This document shows positions 1 to 10,231 of a DNA stretch of 64,000 nt, in pieces. The position numbers were made by a program, and so were the translations under genes. Numbering within the stretch: position 1 is the first letter of the stretch; each line of letters begins with the position of its first letter. The notes under the pieces are model-generated. The model did not search any database. It was not told where the DNA came from and worked only from the letters and a program-made list of their open reading frames with translations. Source of the stretch: Blepharisma stoltei (lineage: Eukaryota > Ciliophora > Heterotrichea > Heterotrichida > Blepharismidae); assembly GCA_914767885.1 (NCBI GenBank), contig CAJZBQ010000048.1, positions 558,001 to 622,000 on the forward strand, in the 5' to 3' direction.

Positions 1-1363
1 GCCATGAATAGTTGAAATCTCCTTTCAAGTGTTTGGAGTTCATCACACAGTAAGCTCCACCATAAGCTTTTCTTGTAATGATTGTGATCTTTGGTACTGT
101 AGCTTCTGAATAAGCGTAAAGGATTTTAGCACCGTGGGTAATGATACCATTGTGTTCTTCATGGACTCCTGGCAAATACCCAGGAACATCTTCGAAAGTG
201 ACAATCGGAATGTTGAATGAGTCACAGAATCTGATGAATCTTGCAGCTTTAATTGAAGAAAGTCTGTCTAAAACACCAGCTAATGATTGTGGCTGGTTTG
301 CTATGAATCCGACCGTCTCAGTTCCAAGTCTTCCAAATCCAACAAGAATGTTTTTAGCGTAGTCAGGCTGAACTTCTAAGAAATATTCATCATCGCAGAT
401 TGATTTGAGGACGACTCTCATATCGTAAGGCTTATTAGGATCTTCTGGGACAAATTTGTCGAGAACTGGGATTTCTCTATCGAAAGGATCTGCTGTTGGT
501 TTTGGAGTAGCTTTTTCTCTATTTGAGCTTGGTAAGAAACCTAAGAAATTTCTAACAAACATTAAAGCTTCAACATCGTTATTCAATGCGAAATGTGAGA
601 CACCAGATTTTGAGCTGTGAACTTTAGCTCCACCGAGGCCTTCCATATCGATTTCTTCGTGGGTCACTGCCTTTACGACATCTGGACCTGTCACAAACAT
701 AAAGGAAGAGTTTTTAACCATAAAGATAAAATCTGTTAATGCAGGAGAATACACAGCTCCTCCAGCACAAGGTCCCATAATCATGGAAAGTTGAGGGATA
801 ACACCTGAGGCTTGAACATTGTTGTAGAAAATGTCAGAGTAGCCTCCGAGTGACTGTACTCCTTCTTGGATTCTAGCTCCACCGCTGTCGTTGAGTCCAA
901 TAATTGGAGCTCCTACATTTAATGCTTTTTCTTGAACTTTGCATACTTTCTCAGCAACGGTTTCTGATAAGGTGCCTCCGCCAACAGTAAAATCGTAGCT
1001 GTATACAAAGACCAGTTTTCCATCAACATAGCCATGTCCAGAAACTAATCCATCACCTGGATGTTTGGTTTTTTCCATTCCGAAATCTGTACATCTGTGA
1101 GTCACTAACTGATCGTATTCGACAAATGTGCCAGGATCTACGAGCAATTCAACTCTTTCTCTAGCTGAAAGCTTGTGTTTTACATGCTGCTTTTCGATTC
1201 TTTTTGCATCTCCGAAAACAGATTGCTGACGGAGATGTGCAAGCTTATCCATAAAACCTTTGGTATCTGGACATGATGCTGGTTGAACAGCGAGCTGCTT
1301 TGCTAAACCTTCATTTAGCTTTTGGAAGCGGAAAGAGGCTCCTCTCCTCACCAATCGATACAT
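1..1363 (-). CDS. PCCB: Propionyl-CoA carboxylase beta chain (3' end beyond window)
   Basis: Carboxyltransferase subunit of a biotin-dependent acyl-CoA carboxylase, expected to carboxylate propionyl-CoA in mitochondria. The reading frame is open from ATG at 1363 to the window edge, about 454 of the usual ~540 residues. The first ~20 residues are Arg-rich without acids (MYRLVRRGASFRF), like a mitochondrial presequence. Family landmarks are present: the ARERVELLVDPGTFVEYD segment, GGGTLSETVAEK, NDSGGARIQEG with the oxyanion-hole glycines, GPCAGGAVYSPA, FVTGPDVVKAVT, and later DVPGYLPG and KAYGGAYCVM. There is no IES or TGA codon in the visible part. The only loss is the C-terminus cut off by the window start. 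Identification is secure; substrate choice within the PCCB/MCCB group is inferred from closer resemblance to PCCB. Confidence 0.93.
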   Translation of the reverse strand, partial: MYRLVRRGASFRFQKLNEGLAKQLAVQPASCPDTKGFMDKLAHLRQQSVFGDAKRIEKQHVKHKLSARERVELLVDPGTFVEYDQLVTHRCTDFGMEKTKHPGDGLVSGHGYVDGKLVFVYSYDFTVGGGTLSETVAEKVCKVQEKALNVGAPIIGLNDSGGARIQEGVQSLGGYSDIFYNNVQASGVIPQLSMIMGPCAGGAVYSPALTDFIFMVKNSSFMFVTGPDVVKAVTHEEIDMEGLGGAKVHSSKSGVSHFALNNDVEALMFVRNFLGFLPSSNREKATPKPTADPFDREIPVLDKFVPEDPNKPYDMRVVLKSICDDEYFLEVQPDYAKNILVGFGRLGTETVGFIANQPQSLAGVLDRLSSIKAARFIRFCDSFNIPIVTFEDVPGYLPGVHEEHNGIITHGAKILYAYSEATVPKITIITRKAYGGAYCVMNSKHLKGDFNYSW

Positions 1364-1768
1364 ATTTTAATAGTAATGGGATCCTTAAATAGATATAGGA
1401 TTACTGAATTTTTTATATGGTGTTTGATAAATAAGCTTAGAATTTATTTTACTTAAATTTACTTAGAAAATAATTCAACTTATGATTCAATTACTGACTT
1501 TTAGCCTAAATTTTCAAAAGGGAACCAGTGGACATATTATTTAAGAAAATCTATTTTGAGATCAGAAACTATTTTATATCAATTAAGTGCTTCTAGCTGA
1601 AATGACAATTTCCTCAAAAAATTTTCTCACTACTCCTAAATTAAAATCCTTCATCAGCTATTAATCCATTAAAAATATTCTCAAAATTTTTAAGGCGATA
1701 TTAATTATACAATTTCATAATTAATTACTCTTAGCCTTATCCATAAAATTATCAATTTGTATGAACAT
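1364..1768. other. AT-rich intergenic region
   Basis: Very AT-rich spacer between the divergent ends of PCCB (5' side) and the small MGCC gene (3' side). No reading frame, RNA gene or repeat that I can support. Confidence 0.6.
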
Positions 1769-2119
1769 TTAATTATGCATTAGCCTAAAGAATTCTTTTG
1801 GCCCAGAAAGCTCGCCTTCTACTAAGCTTCCATACAGAGAAGATGAAGGGGTTGATATAAGGAATGCATTTTCATATTCCCCTCTCATAAGAGAGCCTCC
1901 AAAAGATTTAATTGATAGCGTTGATAGTGACCTCATATGAGAAATATTTTTTGCTTTTCATTTTCCCGATACTATTTGCGATGTATTTTGTGATGATAAG
2001 CTTATATCGTCGAATTCTTCGTCAGCAGATTTTTTAAATTCATATTGGCTCTGTTCTACAGCGTTTTCAATTTGAATTAACTCTCCTTTATCTGGCTTAT
2101 TACACTGACAACAGCCCAT
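1769..2119 (-). CDS. Small protein with N-terminal MGCC acylation signal
   Basis: A 116-residue frame from ATG at 2119 to TAA at 1769-1771, open only if TGA is read as Trp (one TGA, in the context GKWKAK). The N-terminus MGCCQC fits N-myristoylation at Gly2 with adjacent palmitoylated cysteines, so attachment to a membrane is likely. The rest is acidic then Ser-rich (SLSSQNTSQ, SLSTLSIKSFGGS) with no recognised domain. Codon use and absence of stops support a real gene; function is unknown. It runs in the same direction as PCCB, with 405 bp between them. Confidence 0.65.
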
Positions 2120-2762
2120 TGTTTCTCAATTCTTTAATTTATTATAAATTAATCGTTATGATATAGCGGTTATGCATTATTATTTATGGTCGAGGATAAG
2201 CAAAGAGAAGTATTATGGACTGTTAGATGAGGGAGAAGAAATTGATAAATTCATTGCATATTTAATAAAAATAACTTTTATGGAAAATATTTCGTAAATG
2301 AAAATATTCGATTAATATATTGGAATCTTAGGGAATAAGCAAATAATTTATCATTGTGAAAAATTATTAGTGCAATAATTCTTTAATTTAAATCAACCAA
2401 AGCTCAATAAGCCAAAGTATTTTTCTAAAAAAAGCTAAAAATTAGCAGAGGCATTATTTAGCTTAAAATCATATACAAAATATAATATAAAAATGGTTCA
2501 TCATATTCCAGAATTATTCTTAAACTGACCTTGCAAATAATCCTGAATCAAAAAACTTACAAAAAATTTCTTTTAATTTTTTAAAGAAATGCTAATTAGC
2601 TGTATTTTTATTCATAATCCATTAATATTATGTTTTATAAGATTAGTACAAGAATTAAGCTTCTGATACTTCAGAGGCTAAAATTTTATTGCCTTTTTCT
2701 AATGTAAATTCATATCTTCTATTTAAGTGATTGAAATAATATAAATTCATTTATAAAAATTA
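2120..2762. other. AT-rich intergenic region
   Basis: No coding frame longer than about 20 codons with Trp-TGA decoding. One short frame near 2186 (about 20 codons) is not supported. Nothing else recognised. Confidence 0.5.
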
Positions 2763-3620
2763 ATGAACTCCTCAGGTGACTCAACTCCTAGATCTGACAC
2801 AAATCGCTTCCGTATGCTTAAATTTTTAAGGATAGGCTTTAGCCTAATATTGCTATCAATATTTATTGTTGGTATCTTCAGGACTTCCTTCTATTTTTTT
2901 ATTTATTTGACAAATTGGGGTCTCACATTAACAGCAATATATACTAAATACAATACTTAAATAAAATTATTATGTTAATTGCTTATATAAATGTGTGATT
3001 CCTGTTAATATAATAAAGGATATTTCCTAGTTTCATCAATATCCTATTATTATTCCAAGTACATGCCTGCTACTTTTATCCTTTTCGAGACAGTATGATG
3101 TATTGGGTGGTGCATTTTTGTGGTATTCTGGGGTATTGTTGGTCCTCTAAAAGGCCATGATATTATTACTGATATTTTATTGCATATTTTGCCTATTGTT
3201 CTTGTGATTATTGATTTTGCCTTAAATGAGATAATCATGTCACGAAAACACTGCGTGTTTCCTATTGGAGTTAGCATGGTTTATTTGATTTGCATAAATG
3301 TGCCATATTCAATCGCAGTACACGAGGTTTACCCTTTGATGAATTATACCCATTTCTAGTATATTGAATTATTTTTGTGTTAATTTTAATTAGAGAATGG
3401 AGTAATTTAGCTAAATAATTCTGAAATTAACTAGATATTTCAATCTTATAGAGTCTATAAGAATGTATGAACTTACTTGATATTGTTTTTAAGTTTGGCT
3501 ATCCAAATATCTGCACTTGAAATAGGAATCTGGATTAAAAGAAAACAAATAGGGAATCAAAGAATTCTAGAACTTGAACTTGAGGGTGCCAAAGTGATTT
3601 CTTCAGTTCAAAACGTATAA
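2763..3620 (+). CDS. AIG1/FAR-17a-like multipass membrane protein, split by two IESs
   Basis: Three coding pieces, 2763-2953, 3011-3356 and 3447-3620, join into 237 codons (236 aa plus stop). The protein has about six hydrophobic helices. Helix 2 with YLTNWGL, the FETVWC..GW..F.VFW helix, LLHILPIVLVIIDF, RKHCVFP and a helix ending YP are the pattern of the AIG1/ADTRP (FAR-17a) family, membrane hydrolases of fatty-acid esters of hydroxy fatty acids. The C-terminal helix is VWTYLILFLSLAIQ followed by a basic tail. TGA is Trp twice. The catalytic Thr/His of the family cannot be assigned with certainty. Both interruptions contain stops in all useful frames and lie between TA dinucleotides. Family assignment is moderate; gene structure is well supported because the third piece supplies the expected last helix. 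Confidence 0.6.
2954..3010. other. Putative TA-bounded IES (57 bp)
   Basis: Contains three in-frame TAA stops between two exons in the same frame of the AIG1-like gene. TA at 2954 and TA at 3011 restore the frame. The right edge could also be 3014, so the exact junction is uncertain. Confidence 0.45.
3357..3446. other. TA-bounded IES (90 bp)
   Basis: Begins with an in-frame TAG stop in the AIG1-like gene. Removing TA(3357) to TA(3447) gives ...NYTHF-YRVYKNVW... and brings in the final transmembrane helix in the same frame. Confidence 0.6.
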
Positions 3621-4334
3621 TTAGGATAAATATTAGAGCATTTCAGTAAATTTTCCCTTAATAACATTATTGCTAAATTATTAATTTCTTAGATATACTC
3701 AAATTCCCATTGTCTTCTAAAATGGTTGCTTTACGAAAAGCAAGCTATTATAAATTGTATTTGAAATTAAATATAAAGTTAAAGACAAGAAAAGAGCTAA
3801 TTTGAATTCAAAACTAGATCCTTTTACAAGCAATCTTTAAAAATTAATCTTTTCATTGCTTATCTGTTTTAAATTATTAATAATTCTAGGTGTTTTTAAT
3901 CAGAAGTTTTTTATAAAATTTAAAGAATCAGAAAATTAATTTTTAGCGACAGATTTTATTTTCCTAACTTTTTATTTTTGGATAAATTGATTCCTTTAAA
4001 ATTAAACAAAATATTATTTATAGATAAAATAATAATTTTTATGTAATCAGCTTTTATACCCAATTTTATTATATAGACAAAATCAAATAATTTTTAAAGT
4101 ATAAATAAAATAAAAAAATTGTTTTTCCAACTTAAAGCGGGAGTAAGTAAAACCATGCTTTGAAGCCTTATTTAACCTGCTTAATTCCTTTTTAATCCTA
4201 TAAGTATATAAATTTATTGCCTGACCTGAAGAAACTTGCCATTTATTAGAAGTTTATTACTAGTAACTATATTAACTGATATTTAAAGTTACATGATAAA
4301 AATTATATGGCCATTAAAAGGTATTATAAACAAT
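3621..4334. other. AT-rich intergenic region
   Basis: Long A/T runs, no supported gene or repeat on either strand. Confidence 0.5.
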
Positions 4335-5271
4335 ATGGACCTTGATAATAAAGAATCCCTGATCTCAAATAACAGCTGGGCTAATAACGTTCTTCCACCT
4401 CCTACTGGTATAGAAAATGTTGTCTGAATTCCATTTTATCAGAATCCATTTACTGGAGAGCTTTCTCCAGTACTTGCTGACAAAATAAATCAAAAAGTGC
4501 CCGAATTAAATTTAAATGATACATTATTCCTTATTCTCCACCCTTTAAGAGTGGGGCAGATTTTTCTGCTCTTAAAGGGAAGATAATGCTTTTTATATAA
4601 TTCGATTTTTAAGGATTCAGGCTGTCTTAATTATTAGAGATCTTGTTTATAGCAATTTTTAATTATATTAAAAATAATTTATATAAAAAAACTATATTAA
4701 AATTCTTTGTTACGCTTCAAGAGGAATTTTTCAGCATCCAATATTTTTAATGTCTTAAAGGGAGAAGAGTTAGTAAAGGAGGCTCCAGAGATCTTCTTTG
4801 AAAAATTGAGGAAGATGAAATTATTCGTCACTTTGTCAGTAGAGGAAATCAGTCCTGGACTTTCATAGCCAAATTCATAAATAATCAAATTTATGGAGGC
4901 AATCTTTTACGAAAAGGAAAGCACATAAGAGAGAGATGGATCAATCATTTAAATCCTGAATTAAAAAGTATGAAGTATTATATTAATATGACTAAAACTA
5001 TAACGTTGCATAATACTTTTTTTGTAGTCAATATTCTAAGCCAATCTAAAATTCAATCTAAAAGCATTTAAAAGATAATTTAGAATGCGAATGAACCAAA
5101 GAAGAAGATCTGCAACTTTTAGGTTTAGTAGGGAAATACGGGACGAAATGAAGCAAAATTTCCAGGGAAATGATTGGGAGAACAGAAAACTCGGTTAAAA
5201 ATAGGTGGAATAGCTTAAATAAAAAATGTAAGGATATCAAAGAAAGCATATGGTGCAAAACTTCGAATTAA
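4335..5271 (+). CDS. Two-repeat Myb DNA-binding protein, split by two IESs
   Basis: Exonic pieces 4335-4531, 4771-4961 and 5069-5271 sum to 591 nt (196 aa plus TAA). After a ~70-residue Pro/Asn-rich N-terminus come two helix-turn-helix Myb repeats. The first is around EEDEIIRHFVSRG..SWTFIAKFI...RERWINHLNP. The second is around EWTKEEDLQLLGLVGKYGTKW and IGRTENSVKNRWNSL, with spaced tryptophans and the NSVKNRW recognition-helix signature. Three Trp residues (VVWIPF, LLWKIEED, CEWTKEED) and the KW in repeat 2 are written TGA. It should be a nuclear transcription regulator; the target is unknown. The two IESs have lengths that are not multiples of three, yet both removals give one frame and a continuous R2-R3 linker (NPELKDN), which strongly supports the model. 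Confidence 0.85.
4532..4770. mobile_element. MITE-type IES (239 bp) with terminal inverted repeats
   Basis: TA at 4532 and TA at 4771. Left end TATTCTCCACCCTTTAAGA and reverse-complemented right end TAACTCTTCTCCCTTTAAGA form an imperfect inverted repeat. A second hairpin (CCCTTTAAGAG against CTCTTAAAGGG) lies at 4541-4581. It disrupts the Myb gene upstream of repeat 1. Confidence 0.8.
4962..5068. other. TA-bounded IES (107 bp)
   Basis: Both edges read TTAAAA; removal joins NPEL to KDNLECEW across the Myb R2/R3 linker and corrects a frame change. Confidence 0.8.
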
Positions 5272-5721
5272 AAAAATAAAATTAATTCTGATGAAATTAT
5301 TATTTTATTATTAAATTTTAAAGAATCTTTTATGAATGTCATAATTTCGATTAAATTTTTATTTTCATTTTAACTAAAAAACTACTGGATAATTACGCAG
5401 CCTAAGGTCTCTAGAGCATATTTATTTTATTACTAGAAAAGAAAAATCTAAAGGCATTTTATATATGAATGATGAATTATCCTTATGGCATATATAATAA
5501 TTGTCAATAATCTTACAATTCAGTAATTAGCAACCCATATAGCCAATAAAATTTCAATGAAAATTAATTTAATGATTAGCAATTATAAAAAGCTTTCCAG
5601 CGTAATGGTCTTAATATTTAATCACAAAATTTAATTATAATAGCCTACTTTGAATAGGAATTAATAATAATTAATTTAATTAAGCTTATTTAGATATTTA
5701 TTTTATCAATTTATTAAAAAT
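5272..5721. other. AT-rich intergenic region
   Basis: No gene seen; leads into the fold-back repeat at 5722. Confidence 0.5.
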
Positions 5722-6692
5722 TAGCAGAAAATTTATGGAGAACTTTTTGGGACGGCAAAAATACTGCAAGGCTCTGCAAAAAACTGCAAGGCCAGTAAAA
5801 AAATGGCAAAGCCAAGCAAGCAAAAAAATGCAAAACTTGCAAAATTTTTGCAAGTTTTGCAAAAACATTGGACAAAAGCAAAAGCAATTTAAAAAAAAAG
5901 CAAAGCCATGCAAAAATTTTAAAAAAAAATGAAAAATTTCGCAAAGCAGGCAAAACTTTTGCAGGGTGGCAAAAAAGTTGCAAAAAATTGCAAAAATCAC
6001 GATTAGAAAATTTAACAGTAAAATTTAATAATTTATTGGAAGTGTAGTACAATGTTAAATTATATTTAAACAACATATAATATAGAAAAAGTAGAAATTA
6101 ATTTCGTGAAATAAATGCTAAAGTCTAATACAAATATCTTTTAAAGAATTTTCCAAAAACATAACTTAAGAATTTTAAAAATTTGGAAAATTTAATTTTG
6201 GCAAAACACTTTGTTGTATCTCATTTTAAAATTTTGCCAAATTTTGAAAAATTTTTAAGTCATGCTTTTAGAAAATTCTTTAAAAGATATTTGTATTAAA
6301 CTTTAGCATTTATTTAACGAAATTAATTTCTATTTTTTCTATATTATATGTTTTTTAAATAATTTAACATTGTACTACACTTCCAATAAATTATTAAATT
6401 TTACTGTTAAATTTTCTAATCGTGATTTTTGCCAATTTTTGCAACTTTTTTGCCACCCTGCAAAAGTTTTGCCTGCTTTGCGAAATTTTTCATTTTTTTT
6501 TAAATTTTTGCATGGCTTTGCTTTTTTTTTAAATTGCTTTTGCTTTTGTCCAATGTTTTTTGCAAAACTTGCAAAAATTTTGCAAGTTTTGCATTTTTTT
6601 TGCTTGGCTTTGCCATTTTTTTACTGCCTTGCAGTTTTTTGCAGAGCCTTGCAGTATTTTTGCCGTCCCAAAAAGTTCTCCAAAATTTATGC
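5722..6692. repeat. Large fold-back (long inverted repeat) element
   Basis: Two arms of roughly 470 bp are near-perfect reverse complements: GGAGAACTTTTTGGGACGGC at the left and its complement near 6663-6682. The loop is short, around 6200-6240. The outer half of each arm is an irregular array of GCAAAA/TGCAAG words (TGCAAGGC, TTGCAAAATTTTTGC); the inner half is ordinary AT-rich DNA. The ORFs that appear in both arms are by-products of this repeat. TA dinucleotides lie at the left edge (5722), so it may be a non-coding IES or MITE-like insertion. Folding would give a hairpin of about 1 kb. Confidence 0.85.
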
Positions 6693-7019
6693 CTTTTATT
6701 TGAGGATAATTAGTAAGATTGGAACGTAAAATAAGGATTTCTCTAATGTTTGAAAGTATAAAGGATTATTTATTATGTCTTAGCATGCCTTAAGGTGTAA
6801 GAGTTATAGCAAGTATTTTTCCTGGCTAATTAATTGGTTGCAGTTAGTAGTAGAGATATGCAAATGAAAATTACAGCTTGACAAATTAAATTTCTATAAG
6901 GACTTTACGTTTGGCTGTTTAATGCAAATTATTGATGATGTCTCGTTAACCTTCTTATGAATGTCAATAGAATAAATTCTCTTATTCAGAAGTAAAATGC
7001 TGCGGATAGTAGAGGGTGA
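6693..7019. other. AT-rich intergenic region
   Basis: Nothing recognised. Confidence 0.45.
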
Positions 7020-7402
7020 ATGCTGCAAGCTCCAGCTAAATCGCTCCAAAGAAAAGCATTTTCAATTGGAGAGATCCCTACTTTTCGTATCTAATTTGAT
7101 TTCACTTTGCTCTGATCATCTTTTGAGATAGTAAAATAGATTGGCAAGCCACAAAAGCAACTTCTGAAGGTATACCGCTTCCTCATTTCATTATCCACTT
7201 ATCTTGGCCCTGCCGGCAAAAGATATGCATTTAGCTGTCCTAGGAATTAAGCCGAAACAATGAATCTCAACCTCCCGCCCCTAGTATTAGTGCTACTGAT
7301 TATAACCAAACACTTCATATACCCAACACTGAGAAAACATTTCATTCGTTTCTTCTATGTATATCTATAAATCTTTTTAAAAATAGTAGTGTCATGAAAT
7401 AA
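7020..7402 (+). CDS. Possible small unknown protein, interrupted
   Basis: ATG at 7020 opens MLQAPAKSLQRKAFSIGEIP, then a TAA. The same kind of TA-to-TA join as elsewhere (7088-7128 removed) continues to a frame containing KIDWQATKATSEGIPLP. A further ~24 bp removal (7224-7247) leads to NNESQPPAPSISATDYNQ and a TAA at 7400-7402. Composition of these stretches is protein-like, but the last ~25 codons look non-coding and no family is recognised. Start and end are both uncertain; it ends 22 bp before ODAD3. Confidence 0.3.
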
Positions 7403-7424
7403 AAATTTGACTGTAAATCTAAAT

Positions 7425-9272
7425 ATGTCTGAATTTAGAACTTTTCCATCAGGAAGATCGATCACACCCATTATGAAGTCAAAAAACCCCAAGGTCATGA
7501 TAACTCAAAACGAAGCTAGCCATTTTAGTGACCCAGAAAATGATGATATTTTAGATAATGACGAAGAAACTAAAGAAGTGGCCGCGCAGCTTATGATGAT
7601 TAGAAAAAGACATGATAAAACTAAAGAAGCCAATGCTAAAAAACGACAATATTTAGAAAAAATCAAAAAAGAGCTAGAAAAAGCTAATTCTGTCGCAAAT
7701 ATCGCAGAAAATGATTCAAAAAATTTACAACAAAAATTAGAGCAATTAAAAATTGCTCTTGAAAATACTAGAAAAAAGCATGAAGACGAAATAAGAGACA
7801 AAAAAACTTATTTGCATGTATTAGATAGAATGAAAAAAGATATACTCATAGTTAAAAATTATGTCAATATCTAAAACCATTTTTCTCTTAAATCCTTATT
7901 ATTATACTCAAGATTAAAATTTCTATGGAAATAAAATCAAACTCTTTACAATTAGGCTTAAAATCTGCCAAACAAATTTTAGACCTAGAAACAGAAAAAT
8001 ACAGAAAAATGAGAGAAACTAAATACCAGTCGAAATTTTTGCTGCAGGATATGAAGGATGGATTAATGCAAGAGAAAAAACAAAAAGACGACCGCATACA
8101 GCAGCTTGAAAAAAATGTAAAACTGCGACAAGAAGCTGCTTTAAGAAGAGAAGAACGTCAAAAACGCCAAGCCGATATCGCTGAAGCAGCTGCTAATGAT
8201 GATAAAGATTCCCATGAGGTAAAGCTGAGGGAAAGTCTCCTCATGCATAGATTTTGGTATACCATTTTGCAACGTAAATTAGATGCTGAAATGCAAAAAG
8301 CTATAGGTGTTGAACAAGCTTTTCAAAAAATTAGAGCTGCCACTGGGCTCATGGACGTCCAAGATATTGTGGAGCGTTTTCTAACCCGAGAACAGACGTA
8401 TACTCAGCTTCTAAATGCGGTCTCTGAAGCAGAACAAAAATTAGACACTTTACGACAGCAAAATTCAGCAGCTAGAAACCAACTACAAGGCCTTCAACTT
8501 CAAGATGGTGGAAATTCACGAAAAGTTTACGCTGACATAGACGCGATGGAAGACCAGCTAGCTGGGTCTCATAAAGAATATTCCCTTAATAAAGAAAAAC
8601 TAGGCAAGGCTGTAAGGGTTTATGATCAAGTTTTAAACTGGGGAGAAAAAATTATGCATACTTTAGATATACCAAATAGCTTAATCCTCACTCTGTGAGC
8701 AATTAAAAATATTTGGCTCACTCACTGGTTAAATTTTAAATAAAAATCCATATTCATTAAAATTAAAATTTTTTTAGAATTTAAGATATTTAAAATATTT
8801 TATTATAAAAAATGTTTAAAAATAAAGCAATTTTGCCCACTCACGAAGTGTTGGTTTTCCAAAAAATTAAGGCTATTTCAAATATTTTATTCACTCATAG
8901 AGGGAAGAGCTAGAAATCGCCCCAGGAAGCCGAATTTCTGAAACCAAAGATACGCTTCATGATATGCTTGAGCTGATTTATGCAAAACTTGAAGATCTTG
9001 TCCAGCCAATTCAAGAGAAAAAAGAAGAATCAAGAAAAGCAATGGAGGCTTATGCACATAAAAAAACAGCGGACTTAGTGGTAAGGGCTATTTAGGCTGA
9101 AATGAGCACACAGGAAGCATTAGCTAAGATTGTAAGGGTGAAACCAGAAGTTTTTAATGTGGAAGCGGAAGAAGAAGGGCTCTTTGAAGCTGATGAAGAG
9201 CTGGAAGTGGAGAAAAAAGAACCAGAAGAAGAAACGGTAAGGAAGAAAAACTCAACAAGAAGGCATAGATAA
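7425..9272 (+). CDS. ODAD3: Outer dynein arm docking complex protein, CCDC151 family
   Basis: Coiled-coil axonemal protein needed to dock outer dynein arms on doublet microtubules (CCDC151/ODAD3; Chlamydomonas ODA10). Pieces 7425-7867, 7915-8681, 8911-9080 and 9096-9272 sum to 1557 nt (518 aa plus TAA). Long heptad regions run through residues ~45-240. The family-specific block FQKIRAATGLMDVQDIVERF followed by EQTYTQLL matches the ATGVSDxQEIVxRF segment of CCDC151. The C-terminus is acidic (EEEGLFEADEELEVE) then basic. The structure includes two IESs and one 15-nt intron. The start is the first ATG after an AT-rich leader and gives a typical short N-terminus. Identification is good; the N-terminal ~40 residues are not conserved. 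Confidence 0.85.
7868..7914. other. Putative TA-bounded IES (47 bp)
   Basis: Carries a TAA in the ODAD3 frame; removal from TA(7868) to TA(7915) corrects the frame inside the first coiled coil. Other nearby TA pairs are possible. Confidence 0.5.
8682..8910. mobile_element. Diverged CTCC-class MITE IES (229 bp)
   Basis: Left end ATCCTCACTCTGTGAGC and right end TTCACTCATAGAGGGAAGAG are a worn version of the CTCCGTGAGCGAACAAA ends seen at 11195. Removal TA to TA joins IPNS-L-EIAPGS in ODAD3 in frame. Confidence 0.75.
9081..9095 (+). other. 15-nt spliceosomal intron in ODAD3
   Basis: GTAAGGGCTATTTAG; contains an in-frame TAG; exactly 15 nt, the heterotrich intron size. Confidence 0.85.
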
Positions 9273-9429
9273 TTTTTATATATTTTTCAAAATAAAAATT
9301 ATTAAAACTGAAATGAATTTTAATTAAAATATCATTGAAAGGCTGTGTCATTTGCATTGTTCAATTTATTAGAATCTATACATTAAACCATATAAACAGA
9401 AGATCAAATATTCAAAGAAATTAAATAAA

Positions 9430-10128
9430 TTATGCTCCTATTTTTGCTTTTATGGCTTCCAGCATATTGACCATGCCTTTCATTCTCGTCTCCAGATCCA
9501 TTCTAAAAAGCAATAAAATCTTTACATTAAACTCAATACCATTATTACTTCATGTTTTTGATATCGGATTTGACCCTTAATAGCCCGATAAGGGCAGATG
9601 AATCCCGCGGAATCATCGAGTTGATCCAACCAACAAGAGAGAGTTGGTCCGATCAACGCACTAAGTTGGTTGGACCAACTAGATAATTCCGCAGGAATCA
9701 TCTGCCCTTATCGGGCTATTAAGGGCCAAACCCTATATTTTTCCAATGTCTCCATTTTTCCATTCAAATAATTTGCGACTTTGCCGCTTTTCCATCAAAT
9801 CCCTTCTATTTATTCTTTCGTTTTACTCATCCCCTTGTTCTATTTCGGACATCTCATTATTAATCAAATCAATTTTTTAATGAAAAACTTTGCCACATAT
9901 CAGCGATATCACTATCTTGGAAAATGCCAAATATCTGCTGATACATTAATTTTCCCTCAGGATTTATTTCGCAAGTTTTGACTTCGCCTGTAGCATATAT
10001 GATTTATATATATAAAATTATTTTTTATTGACCCAATTTCCATTTATCTTTATTAGTTTAAAAAATTTGCTGCTTGCTATTTGAATTTCTTTCTTGCTTA
10101 ATATATCTTCTTTTACCAATTTACTCAT
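9430..10128 (-). CDS. Small unknown protein, split by three IESs
   Basis: Pieces (minus) 10128-10021, 9997-9880, 9812-9736 and 9561-9430 sum to 435 nt (144 aa plus TAA). Readable blocks are MSKLVKEDILSKKEIQIASS, GEVKTCEINPEGKLMYQQI, DSDIADMWQSF, LMEKRQSRKLFEW and the C-terminal amphipathic helix MDLETRMKGMVNMLEAIKAK. I do not recognise the family. Only the middle IES (9562-9735) is unmistakable; the other two joins rest on TA dinucleotides plus frame, so parts of the model could be wrong. It lies tail-to-tail with ODAD3. Confidence 0.45.
9562..9735. mobile_element. Palindromic MITE-type IES (174 bp)
   Basis: Near-perfect inverted repeat: left TATCGGATTTGACCC, right complement TATAGGGTTTGGCCC, continuing TTAATAGCCCGATAAGGGCAG on both arms. 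TA at each edge. The centre holds a second palindrome built on GTTGGTTGGACCAAC. Confidence 0.85.
9813..9879. other. Putative TA-bounded IES (67 bp)
   Basis: Contains stops in the 9430-10128 gene; TA pair gives a frame-restoring join. Boundaries inferred only. Confidence 0.35.
9998..10020. other. Putative very short IES (23 bp)
   Basis: All-AT segment with a TAA in frame; removal TA to TA joins NWVNKK to YATGEVK. Unusually short, so only tentative. Confidence 0.35.
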
Positions 10129-10231
10129 ACAAAAGTTAAGCACTGCTATAAAACATTTCTCTGATAAGTAAATTACATTATTTTTTATCTATCTATAAAT
10201 TATTTATTACTATTTCATTGACAAAATGTCA

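Noticed and set aside
5698-6729. Phe/Cys-rich ORFs on both arms
   Set aside because: Mirror images of each other caused by the fold-back repeat of GCAAAA words.
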